The notes: generated by a model from the sequence alone, not told the origin. A DNA stretch of 64,000 nucleotides from Pigmentiphaga kullae (GCF_004216695.1 NZ_SGXC01000001.1:1240001-1304000); one strand, 5' to 3'; shown: positions 25,466-37,973, numbered from the stretch's first letter. Numbers and translations: made by a program.

Positions 25466-25809
25466 TGTCATCGCGTCGGCAGGCGCGGCATACTCACGAA
25501 TACCTTCAATCCGCCTGCCCGCGCTTCCACGCCCGTCCCCAGGCCGGCCGGGCGTTTCCGGCGGGTTTCTCCCGCACTCCCGCGTTTTTGCTGATTTGTC
25601 AGTGGATGCTTACTCCTGGGCCCCGATTTTTCGGGTATCGGCCTAGGGGAAACACTTAAGATCGGTCAATTTTCCGGAATCTGTCATCAACCAGCGGCTA
25701 AACTCGCCCAACGATTCCTTCACGTGATGCTGCCCCGACGCCCTTGCGCGTCCGGCGTCGCCCCCCGGGTAGATGACTCACCCCGGCCACCTTTCCAAAG
25801 GAGACCCCG
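25466..25809 (+). other. Long gene-free region with predicted RNA structure
   Basis: This 344-nt stretch has no credible protein gene. Just after the putative start site is a stem CGCG-(TC bulge)-GGCAGGCG (25472-25485) pairing with CGCCTGCCCGCG (25512-25523). More GC-rich complementary segments follow up to ~25570, and then comes a less GC-rich part (25570-25720). It is either a long 5' leader of the YbdK-type gene or a separate small RNA. Confidence 0.35.
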
Positions 25810-27054
25810 ATGCAGTCCATCGCATTCACGGCATCCGCGCCCCACACGCTGGGCATCGAGCTCGAACTCCAGATCGTCGATCCGCAAACCTTCGACCTGC
25901 GGGGCGCCGCCGAAGAGCTGCTTGCCCAGATCGCCAACCATCCGTACGCGGACCGGGTCAAACCCGAGATCACCCGGTCCATGATCGAACTGAATTCATC
26001 GGTGCATACCGATCCCGCCCGCCTGCTGGAAGAGATGCGGGAGATGCGCGACCTGCTGGTCGAGGCTGCCGACGCCGTGGGCGTGCGCGTGGCCGGCGGC
26101 GGCACGCACGCGTTCATGCGCTGGCACGACCGGACCATCTTCGATTCGCCCCGCTTCCAGTACCTGTCCGAGATGTACGGCTACCTGGCCCGCCAGTTCA
26201 CCGTGTTCGGCCAGCACATCCACCTGGGCGTGCCCAGCGGCGACGCCGCGATCGCCATGACCCAGAAGCTGTCGCCCTACGTGCCGCACTTCATCGCGAT
26301 GTCGGCCTCGTCCCCCTACTTCGAAGGGGTCGATACCCAATTCGCATGCAGCCGCCTGAACGCGCTGAACGCCTTCCCCATGTGCGGGCACCTGCCTCCC
26401 GAGGTGGTGGACTGGCACGGCTTCGAAGCCTACTTCGCGCAGCTCCAGACCTCTGGCCTGATCGAGAGCATCAAGGACCTGTACTGGGACGTGCGGCCCA
26501 AGCCCGAGTTCGGCACCGTCGAGATCCGCGTCTGCGACACCCCGCTCACCGTCGAGAAGGCGTGCCAGCTGGCGGCCTTCGCGCAGGCGCTGGGCATCGT
26601 CCTGGCCGACGAACCCACGCCCGGCGCCGACGCGTGGATGGCCTACCGGACCAACCGCTTCCAAGCCACCCGCTTCGGGCTGCACGGCAACTACGTCGAT
26701 CCCGCCCATGGCCGCATCCGCCTGAGCGAGCACCTGCGCATGACCTTCGAGCGACTGATGCCGGTGGCGCGCGGCCTGGGCACGGCGGACCTGCTGGAGG
26801 CCCTGCGCGAGGAAATCTTCACGCACGGCGGCGACAGCAAGTGGCTGCGGGCCCAGTACAACCGGGGCGAGGAAATCGCCGAGGTGGTCGAGGCGGCGGT
26901 GGGCGCCTGGCGCGGGGAAGCCCCGGCCGAGGGCGAGCCGCGCCTGCCCGAACTGCCGGCGCGCCGGCGGGTGCGGGCCAGTTCCGAGCCCATCCTGAAC
27001 CTGGATGGCATGAAGCCGTTCGCGTTCAAGCGGCTGGGTGGCCGGCTGCACTGA
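25810..27054 (+). CDS. YbdK-family carboxylate-amine ligase (glutamate-cysteine ligase 2 type)
   Basis: A 414-residue member of the GCS2/YbdK family. ATG 25810 follows AAAGGAGACCCC, a strong ribosome site. Family features are [12 protein letters not shown] at the N-terminus, [44 protein letters not shown] and [15 protein letters not shown], which form the ATP/Mg and glutamate site. These enzymes join glutamate to an amine, weakly to cysteine in E. coli YbdK; the physiological product is unsettled. It lies alone between a long leader region and metH. Confidence 0.9.
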   Translation: MQSIAFTASAPHTLGIELELQIVDPQTFDLRGAAEELLAQIANHPYADRVKPEITRSMIELNSSVHTDPARLLEEMREMRDLLVEAADAVGVRVAGGGTHAFMRWHDRTIFDSPRFQYLSEMYGYLARQFTVFGQHIHLGVPSGDAAIAMTQKLSPYVPHFIAMSASSPYFEGVDTQFACSRLNALNAFPMCGHLPPEVVDWHGFEAYFAQLQTSGLIESIKDLYWDVRPKPEFGTVEIRVCDTPLTVEKACQLAAFAQALGIVLADEPTPGADAWMAYRTNRFQATRFGLHGNYVDPAHGRIRLSEHLRMTFERLMPVARGLGTADLLEALREEIFTHGGDSKWLRAQYNRGEEIAEVVEAAVGAWRGEAPAEGEPRLPELPARRRVRASSEPILNLDGMKPFAFKRLGGRLH

Positions 27055-27165
27055 AACGCGGCGGGCGATGCCAGGGGAGTCCTTGGTAAAATGGTGGATT
27101 CGACTTAGCCGGCAGCCCGGAGCGGTCAGCGCATCGCCAGGGCTGCCCATCGAGGCCGCCCGCCC

Positions 27166-30936
<3,771 letters not shown>

Positions 30937-30958
30937 GGGCGGGCGGGGTTCGTGGCGG

Positions 30959-30974
30959 TGAACCGGCCGGTTCA
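30959..30974. terminator. 16-bp palindrome between convergent metH and ynfA
   Basis: TGAACCGGCCGGTTCA is a perfect palindrome 23 nt after the metH stop, and it includes the ynfA stop codon. It could end transcription from both sides; no T run is present. Confidence 0.45.
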
Positions 30975-31289
30975 ACGCGGCTGGAAGATGATGATGCCCA
31001 TGCCGGCCAGTGCCACCGCCGCGCCCGCCACGTCCCACGACGTGGGCCGTATGCCGTCCACGGCCCACAGCCACACGATGGCGGCGCCGATGTAGACACC
31101 CCCGTAGGCGGCATAGACCCGGCCCGCGGCGGTGGGATGGAGCGTCAGCAGCCAGGCGAACAGCGCCAGGCTGGCGAACGCGGGAACCAGCAGCCAGGCG
31201 GAGCGTCCTTCCCGCAGCCACAGGTAGGGAAGGTAGCAGCCGACGATCTCCGCAAAGGCGGTGGCGACGTATAGAAGAAAGGTGCGCAT
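30972..31289 (-). CDS. ynfA: UPF0060 (YnfA-type) small membrane protein
   Basis: A 105-residue protein with four transmembrane helices and the family signatures [19 protein letters not shown] and [20 protein letters not shown]. It belongs to UPF0060, related to small multidrug resistance (EmrE-like) transporters; some YnfA proteins export toxic cations, but the role here is unknown. The length is normal. It lies 17 nt downstream of the LysR gene on the same strand. Confidence 0.92.
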   Translation of the reverse strand: MRTFLLYVATAFAEIVGCYLPYLWLREGRSAWLLVPAFASLALFAWLLTLHPTAAGRVYAAYGGVYIGAAIVWLWAVDGIRPTSWDVAGAAVALAGMGIIIFQPR

Positions 31290-31306
31290 GCCGGTATTTT
31301 GGCGCT

Positions 31307-32227
31307 TTACCGCGTCGGCCGGCTGACCGGCTCGTCGCTCCGCGCGCCGGCGAACTCCCGCTCGATCCAGGCCAGGAAGGCACGGGCGGGCGGATGGCGC
31401 TCGCGGCCCGGGGCGCACAGCACGGTGTAGCGGTCGCCCGGTACGCGTACCCCGGGCTTGAACGGACGCAGCAGCCCGGTGCCGACGGCATCCGACACCA
31501 TGACCGAGCTTGCCAGCACCAGGCCCTGGCCCGCGATCGCCGCCTGCAAGGCGTAGTGCTCTTCCTCGTAATGCCGCATGGGCGGCCGCCCGTCCAGCCA
31601 GCGCAGGTCCGCCGCCGCGCACCACTGCCGCCAGCCATGCTCGTACAGGGTGGAGTCGCGCCATTGCACCGAGATCAGCGTCGGCCTGGCCTTGGCGGCC
31701 GCGCGCACGGCGGCCGGCGTGCCGTAGACGCCGAAGGATTCGGCCAGCGCCGCCGGTGCCAGCAGGCCCGGCGGTTCGCTCCCGCCGTAGCGGATGGCCA
31801 CGTCCACGCTGGCGTCCAGCAGCAGGTCGATCACGCGTTCGGTGGCATCCAGCCGTACTTCGCAACCGGGATGTTCCTGGTAGAAGCGGCCCAGCCGGGG
31901 CACGAGCCACAGGGCCGCGAAGGAATGGGTGGTGGTGACGGCGACCACGCCCGTTCCCGGCCGTGGCCGCAGGGCGTCCATGGCCTGGCCGATGTCCAGC
32001 AGCGCGCCGTGCACGGTTTCCAACAGCCGGGTCCCTGCGGCGGTGAGTGTCACGCCGCGCGCCGCGCGCTGGAACAGGGCCACTCCCAGGTGGTGTTCCA
32101 GCGCCCGGATCTGGTGGGACACCGCGGTGGGCGTGACATGCAGCTCCTGCGCGGCCAGCTTGAAGCTGCGCAGCCGCGCGGCGGCTTCGAAGGTGCGCAG
32201 GGCGTTCAGGGGCAGTCGGGCGAACAC
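31307..32227 (-). CDS. LysR-family regulator, GcvA-like
   Basis: A 306-residue LysR regulator. The N-terminal winged HTH reads [20 protein letters not shown] and [20 protein letters not shown], the GcvA/AmpR subgroup pattern. The effector domain includes [21 protein letters not shown] and SVDVAIRYG. It is divergent from a flavodoxin-like reductase gene across 135 nt. That gap holds a perfect palindrome at 32245-32261, 17 nt before this gene's start, so it probably controls both itself and the reductase. Confidence 0.92.
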   Translation of the reverse strand: MFARLPLNALRTFEAAARLRSFKLAAQELHVTPTAVSHQIRALEHHLGVALFQRAARGVTLTAAGTRLLETVHGALLDIGQAMDALRPRPGTGVVAVTTTHSFAALWLVPRLGRFYQEHPGCEVRLDATERVIDLLLDASVDVAIRYGGSEPPGLLAPAALAESFGVYGTPAAVRAAAKARPTLISVQWRDSTLYEHGWRQWCAAADLRWLDGRPPMRHYEEEHYALQAAIAGQGLVLASSVMVSDAVGTGLLRPFKPGVRVPGDRYTVLCAPGRERHPPARAFLAWIEREFAGARSDEPVSRPTR

Positions 32228-32244
32228 TGGGCTGGTGGCTTGGA

Positions 32245-32261
32245 GATGAATTCAATTCATC
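32245..32261. promoter_or_regulatory. Perfect palindromic LysR-type operator
   Basis: GATGAATTCAATTCATC has 8-bp arms around a single C. It lies 17 nt upstream of the LysR start and about 100 nt upstream of the divergent reductase, the usual place for a LysR recognition site. Confidence 0.65.
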
Positions 32262-32362
32262 TTATTGGAAAGAAGCTCATTCGCCAAGAACGGGGCATCA
32301 CCCCTAAATTCGTCTTCATCCCCGGCGTGCCCGGGCAACTCTTTTCCACGGAAATGCATGAA

Positions 32363-32998
32363 ATGGACTCATCTTCTTCGATACTCATCCTGGTCGGCAG
32401 CCCCCGCCGGGACGGCAACAGCGCGCTGCTGGCCCGCGCGGTCGAGGCCGGAGCCCGGGATGCGGGCCTTGCCCCACGCCTGCGCTTCCTGGACGACTAC
32501 ATCAGCGGATTCCTGGGCGACCGTACGCCTTCGTCCGAATTGCCCGCCGACCGCTATGGCGAACTCTTTCTGGAAGAGTTCCTGCCCGCCGCCGGCGTGG
32601 TGTTCTGCACGCCCATCTACTGGTATGGGATGTCGGCGCAGACCAAGGCCTTCTTCGATCGCTCGTTCGCCTACTACTCGGGCACCTATCCGCATCATGC
32701 GGACGTCATGGAGCGCATGCAGGGCAAGCGATTGGCGCTGACCCTGGCCTCGGAAGAGAGCTACCCCGGAGCGGGGCTGGGCATCGTGCATCAGGTGCAG
32801 GAGTTCGCCCGGTACAGCCACTCGGCCTTCGTCGGCTACGTGCATGGCGCGGGCAATCGCCGCGGCGAAGTCGCACGCGACCCCCGCGACCCGGTCGGAG
32901 CGGCCAGGAGGCTGGGGGCCGAGCTGCTGCGGCGGCCCTATACGGACTATCGCATCGATACGCCGCGCAGCCACGACGTGTGGGATGCGGCGGCGTAG
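32363..32998 (+). CDS. NADPH-dependent FMN reductase / flavodoxin-fold protein
   Basis: A 211-residue flavodoxin-fold oxidoreductase. ATG 32363 is favoured because GGAA lies nine nt before it; ATG 32354 is an alternative three codons upstream. ILILVGSPRRDGNSALLARA is the FMN-phosphate loop, and VVFCTPIYWYGMSAQTKAFFDR is the isoalloxazine-binding segment of the NAD(P)H-dependent FMN reductase/quinone reductase family. It is divergent from the LysR regulator. The likely role is two-electron reduction of quinones or electrophiles; the substrate is unknown. Confidence 0.88.
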   Translation: MDSSSSILILVGSPRRDGNSALLARAVEAGARDAGLAPRLRFLDDYISGFLGDRTPSSELPADRYGELFLEEFLPAAGVVFCTPIYWYGMSAQTKAFFDRSFAYYSGTYPHHADVMERMQGKRLALTLASEESYPGAGLGIVHQVQEFARYSHSAFVGYVHGAGNRRGEVARDPRDPVGAARRLGAELLRRPYTDYRIDTPRSHDVWDAAA

Positions 32999-33034
32999 GA
33001 AAGAAAGGCGGAGCGTGGCCGCTCCGCCGTGCCG

Positions 33035-33505
33035 TCAGGCGGCGTTGGCCAGCGCGGGCTGTTCGCGCGGCGCGGGAGCGGCGCTGCCGATCTCGATGCG
33101 TCGAGGCTTGGCGGCCTCGGGCACTTCCCGGACCAGGTCGATGTTCAACAGACCGTTCTCGAGATGCGCTCCGCGCACTTCGATATGGTCGGCCAACCGG
33201 AACGAGAGCTTGAACGCGCGCTGCGCGATGCCCTGGTGCAGGTAGGTGACGGCGTCTTCGCTTTTCTCGCGCCGGCCGCCGGTCACGGTCAGCACGCCGC
33301 TCTCGACCTGCAGGTCCAGGTCCTCGTCGCGCAGTCCGGCCGCCGCGATCACGATGCGGTAGTCGTCGTCGCCGCGCTTCTCGACGTTGTAGGGCGGATA
33401 CGTGCTGCCCGCGTCGTTGCGCAAGACGGACTCGAAAAGGTCATTGAAACGGTCGAATCCGACCGATTGGCGGAACAAGGGCGCCAGCGAAAAAGTAGCG
33501 TTCAT
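33035..33505 (-). CDS. Small heat-shock protein (Hsp20/IbpA type)
   Basis: A 156-residue chaperone of the alpha-crystallin family. ATG 33505 follows AGGAGA. The N-terminal FSLAPLFRQSVGFDRFNDLF matches IbpA, and the crystallin domain includes YPPYNVEKRGDDDYRIVIAA and a C-terminal LENGLLNIDLVREVPEA. The usual tail IxI motif appears as RRIEIG. It holds unfolded proteins during heat stress. Upstream lie a sigma-32-like promoter (33570-33597) and a ROSE-like hairpin that masks the ribosome site (33515-33532), giving both transcriptional and translational heat control. Confidence 0.92.
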   Translation of the reverse strand: MNATFSLAPLFRQSVGFDRFNDLFESVLRNDAGSTYPPYNVEKRGDDDYRIVIAAAGLRDEDLDLQVESGVLTVTGGRREKSEDAVTYLHQGIAQRAFKLSFRLADHIEVRGAHLENGLLNIDLVREVPEAAKPRRIEIGSAAPAPREQPALANAA

Positions 33506-33514
33506 GGCTCGAAT

Positions 33515-33532
33515 CTCCTGATGATCAGCAAG
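33515..33532 (-). promoter_or_regulatory. ROSE-like RNA thermometer hairpin over the hsp20 ribosome site
   Basis: Read on the minus strand, CTTGCT, a 7-nt loop GATCATC, then AGGAG (the Shine-Dalgarno). CTTGCT pairs with AGGAG leaving one bulged G, the hallmark U(U/C)GCU:AGGA arrangement of ROSE thermometers. A second upstream hairpin (GGGGAC / GTCCCC, 33539-33561) completes the typical multi-stem leader. Confidence 0.7.
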
Positions 33533-33569
33533 TTTCACGGGGACCCGATTGCGGCGTCCCCTGAACCCA

Positions 33570-33597
33570 ATCTCTGGACGATCGCGCGCATTTCAAG
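33570..33597 (-). promoter_or_regulatory. Putative sigma-32 heat-shock promoter of hsp20
   Basis: Minus strand: perfect CTTGAAA (-35, 33591-33597), a 13-nt spacer, then CCAGAGAT as a partial match to CCCCATnT (33570-33577). The start would fall near 33563, giving a leader of about 60 nt that contains the two hairpins. Confidence 0.6.
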
Positions 33598-33607
33598 CCC
33601 CTGCCGT

Positions 33608-34798
33608 TCATCTTCCCGATCGCCGCAGCCCCAGGGCCACGCCCAGCGCCAGGACGCCCGCCGCGCCGGCGATACCCGCGGCGGCCGGCCAGCCGTGGGC
33701 CTGGATCACGCCGCCGACCGCGGCCGGGCCCACCACCTGGCCCAGGTTGTTGCCTTGCATCATCAGTCCCACCACCAGCGGTACCCGGGCCGGACTGGGT
33801 GCCGCGCGCGGCGCCGTCGCCAGCAGCGTGGCGGGGATCAGTCCGCCGGCGGCCGAGAAAAGCACGCACAGCGCGAAGCTGCCGGCGTCGGGCAGCACGG
33901 ACAGGAAGACGCCGCTTCCGGCCAGACCCATGACGACGCAGCCGCAGGCTACCAGCGCCCATCTGGCGACCCCGCGATCCATCAGGAAGCCGGCGCAGAG
34001 ATTGCCGGCGATGTTGGCCGCCGTGGCGGCGGCAGCCAGGAGCCCGGCGACCTGTAGCGGCATGCCCATCCGCTCGGTCAGCAGAATGGGCAGGAAATTG
34101 AACAGCGCGAAGAACTGCAGGCTGTACAGCCCGAAGCCCGCGGCCAGCAGCAAGGGTTCCCGGCCACGCAGCGTCGCCAGCGCGTCGCGGCCCGTGTCGC
34201 GCCATCCCCGCCAGGCGCCGCGCGTCGAAGGCGGAAGCAGCAGGACGGCTCCCGCCGCGGCAAGCGACAGCGCAGCACTGCCCCACCACAGGGTCCGCCA
34301 GGACGAGAACAGGGGGCCGAGCAGCATCGCCAGTGCGATGCCGGTGGGCATGAAGCAGCTCCACAGCGCGAAGGCGAGATCGCGCTGTCCGGTGGCGACC
34401 ACGCGTTGCAGCAGCGCCGGACCGGCCACGACCACCAGCAGGAAGCCCAGGCCTTCGAGCATGCGGCAAGCCAGCAGCCATCCATAGCCGGGTGCGGCCG
34501 CGCCCAGTGCCGCGCCCAGCGCGCTGGCGCCCAGGCCGGCAAGAAAGACGCGTCGATCGCCGCGGGCCGCCACCAGCGATCCGGCGGGCATGCCGCCGAG
34601 CATGCCGAGCACGGCGATGACGGCCGTAAGCCAGCCGATGGCGGCCAGATCCAGCCCCATGTCGGCACGCAGCAGCGGCGCGGCGATCGAGGCCTTGCCG
34701 ACCTGCAGCGCCAGCACCACGCCGCTGCCGACGATGATCGCGACACTCGCCCAGCTGTTCTTTTCCCGTACCGCAATGTCGTGATGGCTTGCCTGCAT
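33608..34798 (-). CDS. MFS transporter
   Basis: A 396-residue major facilitator with twelve predicted helices. ATG 34798 begins MQASHHDIAVREKNSW. The loop 2-3 signature appears as GSLVAARGDRRVFLAGLG, and a second copy as AGFLMDRGVARW. The C-terminal half starts near GREPLLLAAGFGLYSLQFFA. The substrate is unknown; the overall pattern resembles the CynX/NimT branch. It is divergent from a LysR gene, with an 11-bp inverted repeat between them, so that regulator probably controls it. Confidence 0.85.
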   Translation of the reverse strand: MQASHHDIAVREKNSWASVAIIVGSGVVLALQVGKASIAAPLLRADMGLDLAAIGWLTAVIAVLGMLGGMPAGSLVAARGDRRVFLAGLGASALGAALGAAAPGYGWLLACRMLEGLGFLLVVVAGPALLQRVVATGQRDLAFALWSCFMPTGIALAMLLGPLFSSWRTLWWGSAALSLAAAGAVLLLPPSTRGAWRGWRDTGRDALATLRGREPLLLAAGFGLYSLQFFALFNFLPILLTERMGMPLQVAGLLAAAATAANIAGNLCAGFLMDRGVARWALVACGCVVMGLAGSGVFLSVLPDAGSFALCVLFSAAGGLIPATLLATAPRAAPSPARVPLVVGLMMQGNNLGQVVGPAAVGGVIQAHGWPAAAGIAGAAGVLALGVALGLRRSGR

Positions 34799-34858
34799 CG
34801 TGCGTTCCTGTGCGTCAGGCTGCCAGCATAGAGTTGGCCGCCGATCGACAAAAGTGAC

Positions 34859-34887
34859 ATTATTTAGATGTTTTCTATCCAAATAAT
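34859..34887. promoter_or_regulatory. Large inverted repeat, LysR operator between MFS and LysR genes
   Basis: ATTATTTAGAT (34859-34869) and ATCCAAATAAT (34877-34887) are inverted copies with one mismatch and a 7-nt spacer. The site is AT-rich against a GC-rich background and lies 5 nt before the LysR ATG, fitting autorepression and control of the divergent MFS gene. Confidence 0.65.
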
Positions 34888-34892
34888 CGATC

Positions 34893-35795
34893 ATGATCGA
34901 CGCCCTGACCCTGGACCAGATGCGGGTGTTCGCCGCCGTGGCGGAAACGGGAAGCTTCCGGGCCGGAGCCGGCCGGCTCCGGCGCGCGCAGTCGGCCGTC
35001 AGCCATGCCATCGCCAGGATGGAAGGAGAACTGGGCGTCGCGTTGTTCGATCGTGCCGGACATCGCCCCGTCCTGACCCACGAGGGGCAGGCCCTCCTGT
35101 CCAACGTACGGGATATCCTGCTGCGCGTGGACGCCATGCGTGCGCGGGCCCGGGGCATGGGCGAAGGCGTCGAACTCGAGCTTGCGCTGGTGGTCGATAC
35201 GCTGTTCCCCATCGCCTGGGTCGCGCAGGCCCTGAACGTGATGCGGTCCCGCTACCCGGCCGTGGCGGTGCGGCTGGCGGTCGAGCCGCTGGGAGGACCG
35301 CTGTCGGGACTGCTCGACCGGCGTTACGGTGTGGGCATCACGGTGGGCGAGCATTTCCGTAGTCCGCAGATCGCCGTGCAAGCCCTGGCGGCGGTCGAGG
35401 TGGTGGCGGTGGCCGCCGCGTCCCATCCCCTGGCGGCGTCGATTGCGCCCTTGCAGATGGCGGACCTGGCCAGCCATTTGCAGATCGTGCTGGCCGATCC
35501 TTCGTCGCTGACGCCGGGACAGGACTTCGGCGTGCTGTCGCCGCAGACCTGTCGCGTCAATACGCAGGACACCAAGCACCAGCTCATCCTTGCGGGAGTC
35601 GGCTGGGGGCGCCTGCCGGCATGGCAGGTGGAACGGGACCTGGCCGAGGGCCGGCTGGTGCGGCTGGCCGCTTCCGCGCTGGGCCGCGACAGCCTGCTTG
35701 CATCGGAAGCCTACTTGGCGCATCGTGTGGACGCGCCGCCGGGGCCCGCGGCGCGGACCTTCTGCCAGGCGCTGGCCGCGGCCGCCAGGCGCTAG
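34893..35795 (+). CDS. LysR-family transcriptional regulator
   Basis: A 300-residue LysR protein. HTH: LTLDQMRVFAAVAETGSFRA and QSAVSHAIARMEGELGVALF. The effector domain begins near residue 90 (LELALVVDTLFPIAWVAQAL). It is divergent from the MFS gene, and the shared operator lies directly before its start. It converges with prpE, and the two stops share the tetranucleotide CTAG at 35792-35795. Confidence 0.92.
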   Translation: MIDALTLDQMRVFAAVAETGSFRAGAGRLRRAQSAVSHAIARMEGELGVALFDRAGHRPVLTHEGQALLSNVRDILLRVDAMRARARGMGEGVELELALVVDTLFPIAWVAQALNVMRSRYPAVAVRLAVEPLGGPLSGLLDRRYGVGITVGEHFRSPQIAVQALAAVEVVAVAAASHPLAASIAPLQMADLASHLQIVLADPSSLTPGQDFGVLSPQTCRVNTQDTKHQLILAGVGWGRLPAWQVERDLAEGRLVRLAASALGRDSLLASEAYLAHRVDAPPGPAARTFCQALAAAARR

Positions 35796-37690
35796 GCCGG
35801 CGGAAACATCGCATCCTTCAACTGCCGCAGCGCGCCGGCGTCCTCGATGGTGGTGAGGTCGCCGGGGTCGCGTCCTTCGGCGATGGCCTGGATGGCCCGC
35901 CGCAGCAGCTTGCCCGAGCGGGTCTTGGGCAGCGCGTTCACGAAGAACACCCGCGCCGGGCGGGCCACGGCGCCCAGCCGGCGCTCGACCGTCTGCATGA
36001 CCTCGCCTTCCAATTGCATGCGGCCTTCGGGCGTCGCGGCGCGGTCGGCGCTGCGCGCGATGGCGAAGGCCATCGCCACCTGGCCTTTCAGCGCATCCTG
36101 CACGCCCACCACCGCGACCTCGGCGATGTCGGGATGGCTGGAGACGCTTTCCTCTATCTCGCGCGTGCCCAGCCGATGTCCCGCGACGTTGATGACATCG
36201 TCGGTGCGGCCCAGGATGGTGACGTAGCCGTCCTCGTCCTGGATGCCCCAATCGAAGCTGGAGTACAGCAGCTTGCCGGGAAAGCCCGACCAGTAGGTGG
36301 ACACGTAGCGTTCGTCGTCGCCCCAGATCGTGGACATGCAGCCCGGCGGCAGCGGCGCTTCCAGCGCCACCACGCCCTTGCGTCCGGGCGGGCATGGCTC
36401 GCCCGTCTGTTCGTCCACGATCTTCAGCCGATAGCCGTACACCGGCAGGCCGGGCGAACCGAACTTGGTGGGCAGGTCCTCCACCCCGCGCGGCAGCGCC
36501 AGCATGGGCCAGCCGGTCTCGGTCTGCCAGTAGTTGTCGACCACGGGCTTGCGGATGGCTTCGTGTATCCAGCGCGCGGTGGGCTCGTCCAGCGGCTCGC
36601 CGGCCAGGAACAGGGTGCGCAGCGTGGAAAGATCGTGGCGGCGCAGCGTTTCCGGATCCTGCTTCTTCAGCACCCGTATCGCGGTGGGGGCGCTGAACAT
36701 GTGGGTGACGCCATACTGCTCCACCAGCTTCCACCAGATGGCGCCGTCGGGGCGCACCGGCGTGCCTTCGTACATCAGAGTCGTCATGCCCGCGATCAGC
36801 GGTCCGTAGACGATGTAGCTGTGGCCGACCACCCAGCCGACGTCCGAGGTGGTGAACATCACGTCGCCCGCCTGCGCGCAGAAGATGTGCCGCATCGACG
36901 CGGCCAGCGCCACGGCATAGCCGCCGGTGTCTCGCTGCACGCCCTTGGGCTTGCCCGTGGTGCCGGAGGTGTAGAGGATGTAGGAAGGCTCGTTCGACTC
37001 CAGCCAGACGCAGGGAATGCGGGCATGGGCGTGGCGCTCGCGCAGCGCCGCGTAGTCGTGGTCCCGCCCTTCCTGCATGGACATGGGCGCCAGGCCCCGG
37101 TTCACCAGAAGCACGCTGGCCGGCGCATGCGAGGCCAGATGCAGCGCCTCGTCCAGCAGCGGCTTGTAGGCAATGACCTTGCCCGCGCGCGAGCCGGCGT
37201 CGGCCGACACCACCAGGGCCGGCCGGGCATCGTCGATGCGCGTGGCCAGGCTGGCCGAGGCGAAGCCGCCGAACACCACCGAGTGGATGGCGCCTATCCG
37301 CACGCAGGCCAGCATCGCGAACGCGGCTTCGGGAATCATGGGCATGTAGATCAGTACCCGGTCGCCGCGCCGCACGCCCAGGGCCTGCATGACCGCGGCC
37401 ATCCGGTTCACTTCGTCGTGCAGTTGCGCGTAGGTGTAGGCGGACTCGGTGCCGGTTTCGGTCGAGACGTGGATCAGCGCGGGCTGGCCGCCGCGTTCGG
37501 CCAGGTGCCGGTCGACCGCGTTGTGGCAGAGGTTGGTCAGTCCGCCGACGAACCAGCGCGAGAAGGGGGGATGCGACAGGTCCAGCGGCTGGGCGGCGGG
37601 AGCGTGCCAGTCAACGAGCCGCGCCTGCTCGCTCCAGAACGGCCCGGGTTCGTCCACCGATCGGGCATGGAAGGCCTGGTAGCTTGCCAC
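35792..37690 (-). CDS. prpE: Propionyl-CoA synthetase
   Basis: A 632-residue acyl-CoA synthetase of the PrpE type. The start is GTG 37690 with AAGGAGAC upstream. AMP-binding motifs: ILYTSGTTGKPKGVQRDTGG, the PrpE-specific extension after KGV, then DNYWQTETGWPM and WGIQDEDGYVTILGRTDDVI. The conserved lysine regulated by acetylation is in LPKTRSGKLLRRAI. It activates propionate with ATP and CoA. No prpB, prpC or prpD is nearby. It is divergent from leuA. Confidence 0.9.
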   Translation of the reverse strand: MASYQAFHARSVDEPGPFWSEQARLVDWHAPAAQPLDLSHPPFSRWFVGGLTNLCHNAVDRHLAERGGQPALIHVSTETGTESAYTYAQLHDEVNRMAAVMQALGVRRGDRVLIYMPMIPEAAFAMLACVRIGAIHSVVFGGFASASLATRIDDARPALVVSADAGSRAGKVIAYKPLLDEALHLASHAPASVLLVNRGLAPMSMQEGRDHDYAALRERHAHARIPCVWLESNEPSYILYTSGTTGKPKGVQRDTGGYAVALAASMRHIFCAQAGDVMFTTSDVGWVVGHSYIVYGPLIAGMTTLMYEGTPVRPDGAIWWKLVEQYGVTHMFSAPTAIRVLKKQDPETLRRHDLSTLRTLFLAGEPLDEPTARWIHEAIRKPVVDNYWQTETGWPMLALPRGVEDLPTKFGSPGLPVYGYRLKIVDEQTGEPCPPGRKGVVALEAPLPPGCMSTIWGDDERYVSTYWSGFPGKLLYSSFDWGIQDEDGYVTILGRTDDVINVAGHRLGTREIEESVSSHPDIAEVAVVGVQDALKGQVAMAFAIARSADRAATPEGRMQLEGEVMQTVERRLGAVARPARVFFVNALPKTRSGKLLRRAIQAIAEGRDPGDLTTIEDAGALRQLKDAMFPPA

Positions 37691-37745
37691 GGCAGTCTCC
37701 TTCTGCTTGTCGAATGATGGTGAACCGGCGACGGGCAGGGGGGTA

Positions 37746-37764
37746 TCCCGGGTTTACCCCGGGA
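37746..37764. promoter_or_regulatory. Palindromic hairpin between prpE and leuA
   Basis: TCCCGGG / CCCGGGA with a 5-nt spacer, in the divergent promoter region 56 nt from the prpE start. It may be an operator or an RNA structure. Confidence 0.35.
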
Positions 37765-37850
37765 CTGGGAAGGGGGCGGCTTGCCAGATGCCCGGATTTG
37801 TGGTTGACTATCACATCTATCCGCATTTTTCCCCAAGCACGATCGCAACC

Positions 37851-37973
37851 ATGGCCACCTCCGCCATCCGCTCCGCCGCCTCCCTGCGCCAAACCGCGCC
37901 GGGTGCCGACGTGCGCGCGATCGTCGTCCTCATTGCTTCCTCGCTACTACTACCGATCGGTTGCCGGGCCTAG
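37851..37973 (+). CDS. leuA leader peptide (branched-chain amino-acid attenuator)
   Basis: A 40-codon reading frame from ATG 37851 to TAG 37973, about 90 nt before leuA. The second half reads AIVVLIASSLLLPIG: in an 11-residue stretch, eight are Ile, Val or Leu. The three consecutive leucines use CTA CTA CTA (37944-37952), the rarest leucine codon in such GC-rich genes, where CTG predominates. Slow decoding when Leu-tRNA is scarce would stall a ribosome here and alter folding of the downstream leader. The ATG has a weak ribosome site; GTG at 37911, giving a 21-residue peptide, is an alternative start. Confidence 0.65.
   Translation: MATSAIRSAASLRQTAPGADVRAIVVLIASSLLLPIGCRA

Noticed and set aside
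25458-25646. Short plus-strand frame of 62 codons in the gap before the YbdK-type gene
   Set aside because: It has no ribosome site, a composition typical of non-coding GC-rich DNA, and its ATG overlaps the putative -10 box.
27055-27165. Possible cobalamin or SAM riboswitch upstream of metH
   Set aside because: Only 111 nt are available and I found no B12-box or SAM-type conserved core. Only a weak TAAAAT promoter-like sequence is present.
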